A stretch of 13,156 nt of DNA from an uncultured Eubacteriales bacterium (GTDB lineage: Bacteria; Bacillota; Clostridia; Peptostreptococcales; Anaerovoracaceae): the NCBI GenBank assembly GCA_902803185.1, contig CADCOV010000029.1:1-13156 (forward strand), written 5' to 3'. The position numbers and the translations under genes are program-made. This document shows positions 7,291 to 13,156 of the stretch, piece after piece. Within the stretch, counting starts at the first letter, position 1; the number at the start of each line of letters is the position of its first letter. Under the pieces are notes generated by a model. That model had not been told where the DNA came from. It was given only the letters and a program-made list of their open reading frames with translations, and did no database searches.

Positions 7291-9951
7291 ATGGGAGAGA
7301 GAATCGTCATCATCGACGGCAACAGCCTGATCAACCGCGCCTATTACGCCATGATGCGCCCGATGATCACCAAGGAGGGTGTCTACACCCAGGCGATCTT
7401 CGGTTTTTTGAACATGCTGTATAAGATCTTCGACGACTACGCCCCGGACCGCATCGCCGTGGCCTGGGACCGGAAGTCGCCGACCTTCCGCCACGAGGAA
7501 TACAAGGATTACAAGGCCGGGCGCCGCAAGATGCCGCCGGAGCTGGCGATGGAGATCCCTCTGATGAAGGACATCCTCGCCGCCATGAACATCCAGTGCC
7601 TGGAGATCGACGGGTTCGAGGCGGACGACATCATCGGCACCCTGGCGAAGGCGTCCGAGGAGCAGGGGCTGTCGCCACTCATCATCACCGGCGACCGGGA
7701 CGCCCTGCAGCTGGCCTCCGACACCACCGAGGTCCTGATCACCCGCAAGGGCATCTCCGAGTTCGACCTCTACGACCGGGAGAAGATGATCGAGCGCTAC
7801 GAGCTCACCCCGGAGCAGTTCATCGACCTCAAGGGCCTGATGGGGGACCAGTCCGACAACATCCCGGGGATCCCGGGCGTGGGCGAGAAGACCGGCATCA
7901 AGCTGCTGAAGCAGTTCGGTTCCGTCGCGGAGCTCCTGGCCCGCACCGACGAGATCGAGAACGCGAAGCTCCGCCAGAAGGTGGAGGACAACGCCCAGCT
8001 CGCCGCAATGAGCCGCCATCTGGCGGAGATCATCACCAACGTGCCGATCGACTTCGACCTCGATGCCATGAAGGTGAGGGAGCCGGACCGGGACAAGCTC
8101 ATCGATCTCTTCGTCAAGCTGGAGTTCAACACCTTTTTGAAGCGGCTCCACTTCACGGAGAAGGAGGCGCCGGCGGCCGCGGCCGAAACGGCGGAGATCA
8201 AAGAAGAGATCCTGATCCGCGGGGAGGAGGACCTCGCCGCCCTCGAGAAGATCGAGGAAGGCGCGGAGGTCGTGTTCCACCTGTTCTCCGACCACTCCCA
8301 CGTGGGGCTGCCGACCATCCAGGGGATCGCCCTGCTCAGCGGCGGCACCTATTACCATGTGAACGGGGATGACGCCCTGACCGAAAAGGCGGCGTCGATC
8401 CTGAACGATAAGAAGCTCAGGCTCTGCGGCCACGATCTGATCCGTGCGCTGTATGTGCTGCGCCGCCACGGTCTCTACGGCTTTGAGACCGGATACGACA
8501 CGGCGGTGGCCCAGTACGTGCTGGAGCCTGCCCGTTCCACCTACGACCTCAAGGTCCTCTCGATGGAGCTCTTCCACCGGGAGATCCAAAGCGAAGCGGA
8601 ATACGCCAAGGCCAACGCCCAGATGGACATGCTGGGAGACAGCGCCGAGAAGGAACGGGAATACGGGAAGACCCTCTGCAGGACCATCGCGGACCTTAAG
8701 GACCTCCAGGCGGTCCGGCTGAAGAAGGCCGGCGCCGACCGGGTCCTCGAGGAGGCGGAGCTGCCGCTGATCCCGGTCCTGGCCTCCATGGAGGAGGTCG
8801 GTTTCTGCGCGGACGGCGAGGAACTGGACCGCTTCGGCCAGGAGCTCAAGGCGGAGATCGCAGACCTGACGGAAAAGATCTACGAGGCGGCGGGGGAGAC
8901 CTTCAACATCAACTCCACCCAGCAGCTGGGGGACATCCTGTTCGTCAAGTTGGGCCTCCCGTCCGGCAAAAAGACCAAGAAGGGCTACAGCACCAATGCG
9001 GAGATCCTGGAGAAGATCCGGGACAAGCACCCGCTGGTGGACCTGGTGCTCCGCTACCGGGCGCTGACCAAGCTGAACAGCACCTACGTGGAGGGGCTCA
9101 AGCCTTTGATCGGGGAGGACGGCCGCATCCGGGCCCACTTCCAGCAGACCGTCACGGCCACGGGGCGGATCTCCTGCACCGAGCCGAACCTGCAGAACAT
9201 CCCGATCCGCAGCGAGTACGGCCGCCTGCTCAGGAAGGCCTTCCGGCCGTCGCCGGGGAACATTTTGATCGGCGCGGACTACTCCCAGATCGAGCTCAGG
9301 GTCCTGGCCCATCTCTCCGGGGACGAATCTTTGATCGACGCCTTCAACAGGGGCGCCGACATCCACCGCACCACCGCGGCCCGGGTCTTCGGGCTGGACT
9401 ACGACGAGGTGACGCCGCTGGACCGCAGCAGGGCCAAGGCGGTGAACTTCGGCGTGATCTACGGCATGAGCGGCTTCGGCCTCTCGGAGGAGCTCCACAT
9501 CAGCAGGAAGGAAGCGGAGCGCTACATCGAGGATTACTTCGACAAGCACAAGGCCGTCAAAGCCTACATGGACGGGCAGGTGGCCTTCTGCAGGGAGAAC
9601 GGCTACACGGAGACCATCCTGGGCCGCCGCCGGTACATCCCGGAGATCCGTTCTTCCAATTACATGACCCGCATGCTGGGCGAGCGCCTCGCGATGAACA
9701 GCCCGATCCAGGGCAGCGCCGCGGACATCATCAAGCTCGCCATGATCGCGGTATACCGGGAGCTGACGGAGAAGGGCTACAAAGCCAAGCTGATCCTCCA
9801 GGTCCACGACGAACTCATCATCGACACGCCGCCGGAGGAGCAGGAGGCGGTCTCCGAGCTTCTCGTCCGCAACATGCAGAACGCCATGTCGCTGAAGGTG
9901 GAGCTCCTGAGCGACCTCAACACCGGCAGCACCTGGTACGATTTGAAATAG
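7291..9951 (+). CDS. polA: DNA polymerase I
   Basis: PolA removes RNA primers and fills gaps in Okazaki-fragment processing and excision repair. The 886-residue product has three parts. The 5' nuclease (about 1-290) shows IIDGNSLINRAYYAM, GFEADDIIG, ITGDRDALQL and GDQSDNIPGIPGVGEKT. The 3'-5' exonuclease-fold region (about 300-470) lacks the DxE motif and the other metal-binding acids, so proofreading should be absent, as in Bacillus and Thermus enzymes. The polymerase domain has motif A ADYSQIELRVL (Asp663), the O-helix Arg712/Lys716/Phe720/Tyr724, and motif C QVHDELI (Asp840/Glu841). The frame is open from a TTG at 7285 that overlaps the rimO stop, but the ATG at 7291 has purine-rich GGGAGAGG at 7276-7283 at better spacing. 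coaE follows after nine bases; no mutM lies between. Confidence 0.96.
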   Translation: MGERIVIIDGNSLINRAYYAMMRPMITKEGVYTQAIFGFLNMLYKIFDDYAPDRIAVAWDRKSPTFRHEEYKDYKAGRRKMPPELAMEIPLMKDILAAMNIQCLEIDGFEADDIIGTLAKASEEQGLSPLIITGDRDALQLASDTTEVLITRKGISEFDLYDREKMIERYELTPEQFIDLKGLMGDQSDNIPGIPGVGEKTGIKLLKQFGSVAELLARTDEIENAKLRQKVEDNAQLAAMSRHLAEIITNVPIDFDLDAMKVREPDRDKLIDLFVKLEFNTFLKRLHFTEKEAPAAAAETAEIKEEILIRGEEDLAALEKIEEGAEVVFHLFSDHSHVGLPTIQGIALLSGGTYYHVNGDDALTEKAASILNDKKLRLCGHDLIRALYVLRRHGLYGFETGYDTAVAQYVLEPARSTYDLKVLSMELFHREIQSEAEYAKANAQMDMLGDSAEKEREYGKTLCRTIADLKDLQAVRLKKAGADRVLEEAELPLIPVLASMEEVGFCADGEELDRFGQELKAEIADLTEKIYEAAGETFNINSTQQLGDILFVKLGLPSGKKTKKGYSTNAEILEKIRDKHPLVDLVLRYRALTKLNSTYVEGLKPLIGEDGRIRAHFQQTVTATGRISCTEPNLQNIPIRSEYGRLLRKAFRPSPGNILIGADYSQIELRVLAHLSGDESLIDAFNRGADIHRTTAARVFGLDYDEVTPLDRSRAKAVNFGVIYGMSGFGLSEELHISRKEAERYIEDYFDKHKAVKAYMDGQVAFCRENGYTETILGRRRYIPEIRSSNYMTRMLGERLAMNSPIQGSAADIIKLAMIAVYRELTEKGYKAKLILQVHDELIIDTPPEEQEAVSELLVRNMQNAMSLKVELLSDLNTGSTWYDLK

Positions 9952-9960
9952 GAGCGCAAG

Positions 9961-10560
9961 ATGTACGCCATCGGATTAACGGGCGGGATCGGCACGGGCA
10001 AGTCCACGGTCTCCGCCTATCTCGCGCGGCTCGGCTACCCGATCATCGACGCCGACCGCATCTCCCATCAGGTGACCGCGCCGGGGAGCCCGCTGCTCCC
10101 GCGGATCGAGGAGGCCTTCGGCCCTTCCGTCATGACGGAGGAGGGGAACCTGGACCGGGCGGCCATGGCCGCTTTGGTCTTTGCCGAACCGGAGAAGAAA
10201 GCGCTGCTGGAATCCATCGTGACCGCCGAGGTCAAGCGGATCATGGAGGAGAGGAAGCGGCAGCTGGCCGAACAGGGGCAGGAGGGCCTGGTCTTCTTCG
10301 ACATCCCGCTGCTCTTCGAGTATGGCTGCGAGGGGCTCTGCGACGCCGTCTGGACCGTGTCCGCGGAGGAGGAGGTCCGGATCCGGCGGGTCATGGCAAG
10401 GGACGGCGCGAAGAGGGAGCAGGTGCAGGCCCGCATCGCCTCCCAGATGCCGCAGGAAGAAAAGGAAGCACTGGCGGACGAGGTGATCGACAACAGCGGC
10501 GACCTCGCGAGCCTTTACGATCAGATAGACAGAGTATTGGAGCGTTATGCTGAATTATAA
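9961..10560 (+). CDS. coaE: Dephospho-CoA kinase
   Basis: CoaE phosphorylates the 3'-hydroxyl of the ribose in dephospho-CoA with ATP, the last step of coenzyme A synthesis. The 199-residue length is typical. The N-terminal P-loop GLTGGIGTGKST has Lys14. DADRISHQ, DIPLLFE and the lid region MARDGAKREQVQARI-SQM are family features of this P-loop kinase. The ATG has AGGAG at 9950-9954, overlapping the polA stop codon, six bases upstream. The order polA-coaE is common in Bacillota. The last 14 bases overlap the start of the next gene, which suggests coupled translation. Confidence 0.95.
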   Translation: MYAIGLTGGIGTGKSTVSAYLARLGYPIIDADRISHQVTAPGSPLLPRIEEAFGPSVMTEEGNLDRAAMAALVFAEPEKKALLESIVTAEVKRIMEERKRQLAEQGQEGLVFFDIPLLFEYGCEGLCDAVWTVSAEEEVRIRRVMARDGAKREQVQARIASQMPQEEKEALADEVIDNSGDLASLYDQIDRVLERYAEL

Positions 10561-12196
10561 GAAAGACAACCGAAAAGCGGGACTTCGCCTGGTGTTCGAT
10601 TACCTTCACCGCCACATCGTCGCGGTGATCGTGATCATCGCCGTGGTCTCCGGCGTCATCGCCACGGTGACCATCGTACAGAACCGGGAGGAGGCGGAGA
10701 AGGTCGAGCCGGGGAAGATCACGGAACTGGCGGAGACCGACGAGATCCGGCTGGCGACCTACCAGCCGAAGTCTTTCAATGTCTTCAAATCCACCGATGA
10801 GGACGTCTACTTCATCAACCAGCTCGTCTACAGCAGCCTGTTCACCCTGGACGACACCCTGAACGTGGTGCCGGACGCGGTGGAGTCCTACGAGACCGAT
10901 CCGGAGAACGGCGCGGTGGAGATCACCCTGCGCGACGATATCTACTTCTCCGACGGGTCGGCCCTGGACGCCTACGACGTCAACCGGTCCATCGACGCCA
11001 TCGTGGCGGCGGGCTCCAAGTCCCCGTACTACGTGTATGCGAACAAGATCGACCTCCTGTACATCCACGACCGCAAGAGCTTCCGGCTGACCTTCAAAAA
11101 GACCTCCGACGCCTCCCTGGACAACCTGGTGTTCCCGCTGGTCTCCGACGCGGAGTACGAGGACGGGCAGCGGTTCGCCCTGGGGACCGGCCCTTACGCC
11201 TACGGCAAGTACGAGGAGGGGAAGGAGCTGATCCTGGAGCCGAACGAGCACTACTATAAGGGGGAACCGGCGCTGCCGATCCGCATCACCTTCGTCAAGG
11301 ACAAGACCACGATCCCTGGCCTCATGACCATGGACGCGGTGACCGCCGGTCTCTTCCGGGAACCGGAATCCGTCGCCATCGCGGAGGACAAGAACCTCCT
11401 GTGCCGTCCGGTGACCTCCGGGGAACTGGAATACCTGGGCTTCAACTTCTCCAACGAGCTGCTGGCCCGCCAGGAGATCCGCAGCGCCATCGCCCGGTCC
11501 ATCGACCGGGACGCCATCGTCACCGACGACTACGGGGATGCGGCGGTCGTGTCCGACTCCCTGTACTATCCGGGATTTTTGGGAACGGACAAAGCGAACA
11601 CCATCGCCTTCGAGCCGAAGGAAGCGGCGGACAGCCTGCTCGCTGCAGGCCTGGTCGACTCCAACGAGGACGGCCTGCTGGAGGATGAGAAAGGGGAGGT
11701 CGTGAGCTTCACCCTCATCGTCTCCAAGAAGTACGGCAGCAGGGTGGAGGCGGCCTACAGCATCGCCGAGGATCTGGCCGCGGCCGGCGTCGAGGTCGAG
11801 GTGGTCAAGCTCTCCGCCGACGATTTCACTTCCCGGATGAAGAGCGGCAAGTTCGACATGCTCCTGGGCGGGATCAAGATGGACAAGCAGTTCAAGATGT
11901 CCCAGCTCCTGACCAAGAGCAATTACATCGGCTACAAGGATGGCGACGTCTTCAAGCAGGCGGCCGCCCTGGAGCGGACCTTAAGCAACGGGGAGCAGCT
12001 CGCGGCCTTCGAGACCCTGAAGCAGTCCCTGAACGAACAGGTGCCGTACCTTGCCATCTGCTACCGGAATTACTACTTCCTGTCCGTGGATACCTTCCAG
12101 AGCACCGGCAGCCCGGCCTGGTACGATCCGTTCCGCGGCGCCGCGAACTGGTCCTGGAAACGGAAGGTCACGAGAAACAACCCGCAGAATGGATAA
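10547..12196 (+). CDS. Membrane-anchored family-5 solute-binding protein, orphan
   Basis: The 549-residue protein resembles the oligopeptide/nickel-type solute-binding proteins of ABC transporters (SBP family 5, DppA/OppA-like). Supporting stretches are QLVYSSLFTLDD near the N-terminus, a beta segment followed by FSDGSALDAYDVNRSI, GTGPYAYGKYEEG, YLGFNFSN followed by IRSAIARSIDRDAIV, and VPYLAICYRNYY. In place of a lipobox cysteine it has a basic N-terminus and one hydrophobic segment (about 24-44), so it should stay tied to the membrane with the binding domain outside. Residues 371-380 (Asp371, Asn373, Asp375, Gly376) form a DxNxDG calcium-type loop, a pattern often seen in this family. ATG at 10547 lies within coaE, with GGAG at 10539-10542. 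There are no permease or ATPase genes next to it. The ligand cannot be told; a sensor or peptidoglycan-peptide binding role is possible. Confidence 0.8.
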   Translation: MLNYKKDNRKAGLRLVFDYLHRHIVAVIVIIAVVSGVIATVTIVQNREEAEKVEPGKITELAETDEIRLATYQPKSFNVFKSTDEDVYFINQLVYSSLFTLDDTLNVVPDAVESYETDPENGAVEITLRDDIYFSDGSALDAYDVNRSIDAIVAAGSKSPYYVYANKIDLLYIHDRKSFRLTFKKTSDASLDNLVFPLVSDAEYEDGQRFALGTGPYAYGKYEEGKELILEPNEHYYKGEPALPIRITFVKDKTTIPGLMTMDAVTAGLFREPESVAIAEDKNLLCRPVTSGELEYLGFNFSNELLARQEIRSAIARSIDRDAIVTDDYGDAAVVSDSLYYPGFLGTDKANTIAFEPKEAADSLLAAGLVDSNEDGLLEDEKGEVVSFTLIVSKKYGSRVEAAYSIAEDLAAAGVEVEVVKLSADDFTSRMKSGKFDMLLGGIKMDKQFKMSQLLTKSNYIGYKDGDVFKQAAALERTLSNGEQLAAFETLKQSLNEQVPYLAICYRNYYFLSVDTFQSTGSPAWYDPFRGAANWSWKRKVTRNNPQNG

Positions 12197-12215
12197 AAAA
12201 TGTATGAGAAAGCAC

Positions 12216-12243
12216 TTGCTTTTTCGTTGAAATGTGGTAATAT
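12216..12243 (+). promoter_or_regulatory. Probable promoter of tRNA-Leu(GAG)
   Basis: TAATAT (12238-12243, 5/6) is preceded by TGG, an extended -10 element. TTGCTT (12216-12221, 3/6) lies 16 bases upstream as a weak -35 box. Transcription would start near 12250, about 20 bases before the tRNA. Bases 12207-12224 can also form a 7-base-pair stem with a 4-base loop and T-rich 3' arm, a possible weak terminator for the gene ending at 12196. Confidence 0.55.
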
Positions 12244-12270
12244 TTAATGGTCGACCATATTGGTTGCTAT

Positions 12271-12353
12271 GCGGCCGTGGCGGAATAGGCAGACGCGCAC
12301 GTTTGAGGGGCGTGTGGGCAACCGTGCTGGTTCAAGTCCAGTCGGCCGCACCA
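12271..12353 (+). tRNA. tRNA-Leu (anticodon GAG)
   Basis: A full cloverleaf of the class II type. The acceptor GCGGCCG (12271-12277) pairs with CGGCCGC (12343-12349), followed by discriminator A and an encoded CCA (12351-12353). The anticodon stem is 12298-12302 with 12310-12314, and the loop TTGAGGG has GAG at 12305-12307. A long variable arm (about 12315-12325) and a T-arm with loop TTCAAGT (12331-12337) complete it. It reads leucine CTC and CTT codons. Confidence 0.96.
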
Positions 12354-12358
12354 TAGGA

Positions 12359-12390
12359 AACACCGTTCGATGAGAACGGTGTTTTTCTTT
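12359..12390 (+). terminator. Intrinsic terminator after tRNA-Leu(GAG)
   Basis: A 10-base-pair stem AACACCGTTC / GAACGGTGTT (12359-12368 with 12374-12383) with a 5-base loop is followed by TTTCTTT. It lies five bases after the tRNA and is probably also the main stop for transcripts from the asd operon. Confidence 0.9.
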
Positions 12391-12399
12391 GCCAGGGTA

Positions 12400-12437
12400 T
12401 GAAAAAGAGCGCTCCCTTCCGGAAGCGCTCTTTCGCT
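12400..12437 (-). terminator. Terminator of the minus-strand tetR-type gene
   Basis: Arms AAAGAGCGCT (12404-12413) and AGCGCTCTTT (12424-12433) make a 10-base-pair stem with a 10-base loop. On the minus strand it comes directly after the TAG of the regulator and ends in a short T run. It may also work in the + direction, since T's follow the right arm as well, but less well. Confidence 0.8.
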
Positions 12438-12968
12438 CTAGTAGTTCATGAGGGCGAGGGAGATGAGCCGGTAGATCCGGCCGGCCAGGATGACCGCCTC
12501 GGTCTCGGTGCTGATGCGGTGATCGATCAGGAACCCCATGATCCCGTAGGCGTAGAAGTCTTTGATGATGCTGATGTCTCCCTCCGGGACGTCCTTCGGC
12601 ACCGGGAGGTCGTCAAAGTACACATCCAGCGCCTGGCGGATCGTGCTGGAGATGATGCTCTCCATCTGCTCCCGGCGGTTGGAGCGCAGGCCCTTCTGCA
12701 GGACCGGCTGGATCTCCTGGACGTGGTAGACGATGGTGCGGATCGCGGTGTAGAGATCATCCGCTTCCCCGGAGCGGGCGAGGATCTCATCCAGCGTCTT
12801 CTTGACGACGAAATCGACGACGTCGAGCAGGTCCTGGAAATGGTAGTAGAAGGTCTGTCGGGAGATGTGGCAGGCTTCCACAAGCTCCGTCACGGTGATC
12901 TGATCGAAGGATTTCTGTTTCACCATTTCGCCCAGGGTGTCCCCGATGAGGGTCTTCATATCTTTCAT
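12438..12968 (-). CDS. TetR/AcrR-family transcriptional regulator
   Basis: The 176-residue product is a likely dimeric DNA-binding repressor. The N-terminal TetR helix-turn-helix covers about residues 22-45: FDQITVTELVEACHISRQTF followed by YYHF, the family hallmark. The C-terminal part (about 60-176) is all-helical and would bind an unknown ligand; it broadly resembles the DhaS-like regulators, but I cannot assign a target. The frame is open from an ATG at 12989, but AGGAGG (12975-12980 on this strand) lies six bases before the ATG at 12968, so I chose that start. It is the only minus-strand gene, set alone between two tRNA-Leu genes with its own promoter and terminator. No enzyme or pump gene is beside it in the window. 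An open + strand frame over the same bases lacks family features and is not the gene. Confidence 0.88.
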   Translation of the reverse strand: MKDMKTLIGDTLGEMVKQKSFDQITVTELVEACHISRQTFYYHFQDLLDVVDFVVKKTLDEILARSGEADDLYTAIRTIVYHVQEIQPVLQKGLRSNRREQMESIISSTIRQALDVYFDDLPVPKDVPEGDISIIKDFYAYGIMGFLIDHRISTETEAVILAGRIYRLISLALMNY

Positions 12969-12989
12969 AGCAGGCCTCCTTTCCAGCAT

Positions 12990-13018
12990 ATTTTATCATC
13001 AGTCAGGGAGAAAGTCCA
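12990..13018 (-). promoter_or_regulatory. Probable promoter of the tetR-type gene
   Basis: On the minus strand TGGACT (13013-13018, 4/6) and TAAAAT (12990-12995, 5/6) are separated by 17 bases. The start point would be near 12983, giving a very short leader before AGGAGG. I see no clear inverted repeat that would be an autoregulatory operator. Confidence 0.5.
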
Positions 13019-13029
13019 GCCGTATGAAC

Positions 13030-13058
13030 TTGACGGCGGTTTTGCGTTGTGTTAAAAT
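13030..13058 (+). promoter_or_regulatory. Promoter of tRNA-Leu(CAA)
   Basis: TTGACG (13030-13035, 5/6) and TAAAAT (13053-13058, 5/6) are 17 bases apart, and the tRNA begins 14 bases after the -10 box. It is divergent from the tetR-type promoter in the same gap. Confidence 0.8.
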
Positions 13059-13072
13059 TTCTTTTGATATGT

Positions 13073-13156
13073 GCCGGCGTGATGGAATTGGCAGACGTGC
13101 GGGATTCAAAATCCCGTGGTGGCGACACCGTATGGGTTCGACCCCCATCGCCGGCA
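13073..13156 (+). tRNA. tRNA-Leu (anticodon CAA), reaching the window edge
   Basis: The acceptor GCCGGCG (13073-13079) pairs with CGCCGGC (13149-13155), and A13156 is the discriminator; any encoded CCA is beyond the window. The anticodon stem CGGGA/TCCCG (13100-13104 with 13112-13116) holds the loop TTCAAAA with CAA at 13107-13109. There is a long class II variable arm and a T-loop TTCGACC. It reads the leucine codon TTG, which is rare in this window. Confidence 0.95.

Noticed and set aside
7243..9807. An 854-codon open frame on the minus strand across polA
   Set aside because: Same reason: the antisense of strongly biased codons stays open. Polymerase and nuclease motifs on the + strand are unmistakable.
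12969..12989. Upstream ATG giving a 7-residue longer TetR-type protein
   Set aside because: The AGGAGG would then be inside the gene, and the ATG would lie at the start of the transcript.
12399..13055. A 218-codon + strand frame opposite the tetR-type gene
   Set aside because: It begins within a terminator hairpin, has no ribosome-binding site and no recognisable domain. The opposite strand carries a clear TetR helix-turn-helix with AGGAGG.
1..13156. CRISPR array, insertion sequence, phage or defence genes
   Set aside because: No spaced direct repeats, transposase or integrase motifs or terminal inverted repeats were seen on either strand.

Overview
The window is a compact, GC-rich (by eye about 60% or more) stretch of bacterial chromosome. 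It most likely comes from a high-GC member of the Clostridia (Bacillota). This rests on strong AGGAGG ribosome-binding sites, sigma-A-type promoters, acetate kinase fermentation, a SpoIIIE/FtsK translocase, a PolA without proofreading residues, and the gene order polA-coaE. The exact lineage cannot be fixed from the sequence; a family such as Anaerovoracaceae is only a guess. Nearly everything is on the + strand.

Layout. Bases 1-81 hold the last 26 codons of an unidentified gene. Next come ackA (acetate kinase), with its own promoter, and rpmF (ribosomal protein L32), with a near-consensus promoter four bases after the ackA stop, a palindromic leader and a strong UUCG-loop terminator. A further promoter at 1739-1767 starts what looks like one long operon: asd (aspartate-semialdehyde dehydrogenase of the archaeal/fungal type), ftsK/spoIIIE (DNA translocase, TTG start), rimO (methylthiotransferase for ribosomal protein S12), polA (DNA polymerase I), coaE (dephospho-CoA kinase), and a membrane-anchored family-5 solute-binding protein with no transporter genes beside it. 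Junctions from ftsK onward are overlaps or gaps of a few bases. The operon runs up to a tRNA-Leu(GAG) gene that has its own promoter and a terminator. A short minus-strand tetR-type regulator follows, and a tRNA-Leu(CAA) gene runs to the window edge, lacking only its 3' CCA here.

How the genes relate. ackA makes ATP from acetyl phosphate. rpmF and rimO serve the ribosome. ftsK and polA serve chromosome segregation and repair. coaE finishes coenzyme A, and asd feeds lysine/threonine/methionine synthesis and diaminopimelate for the wall. This is housekeeping content. I see no mobile element, CRISPR array, phage or defence system, and I do not claim a new system. The most unusual signals are in codon choice: TTG leucine codons almost always follow a codon ending in T, and proline CCC is apparently absent. 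The Asd type and the orphan anchored binding protein are also worth a second look.
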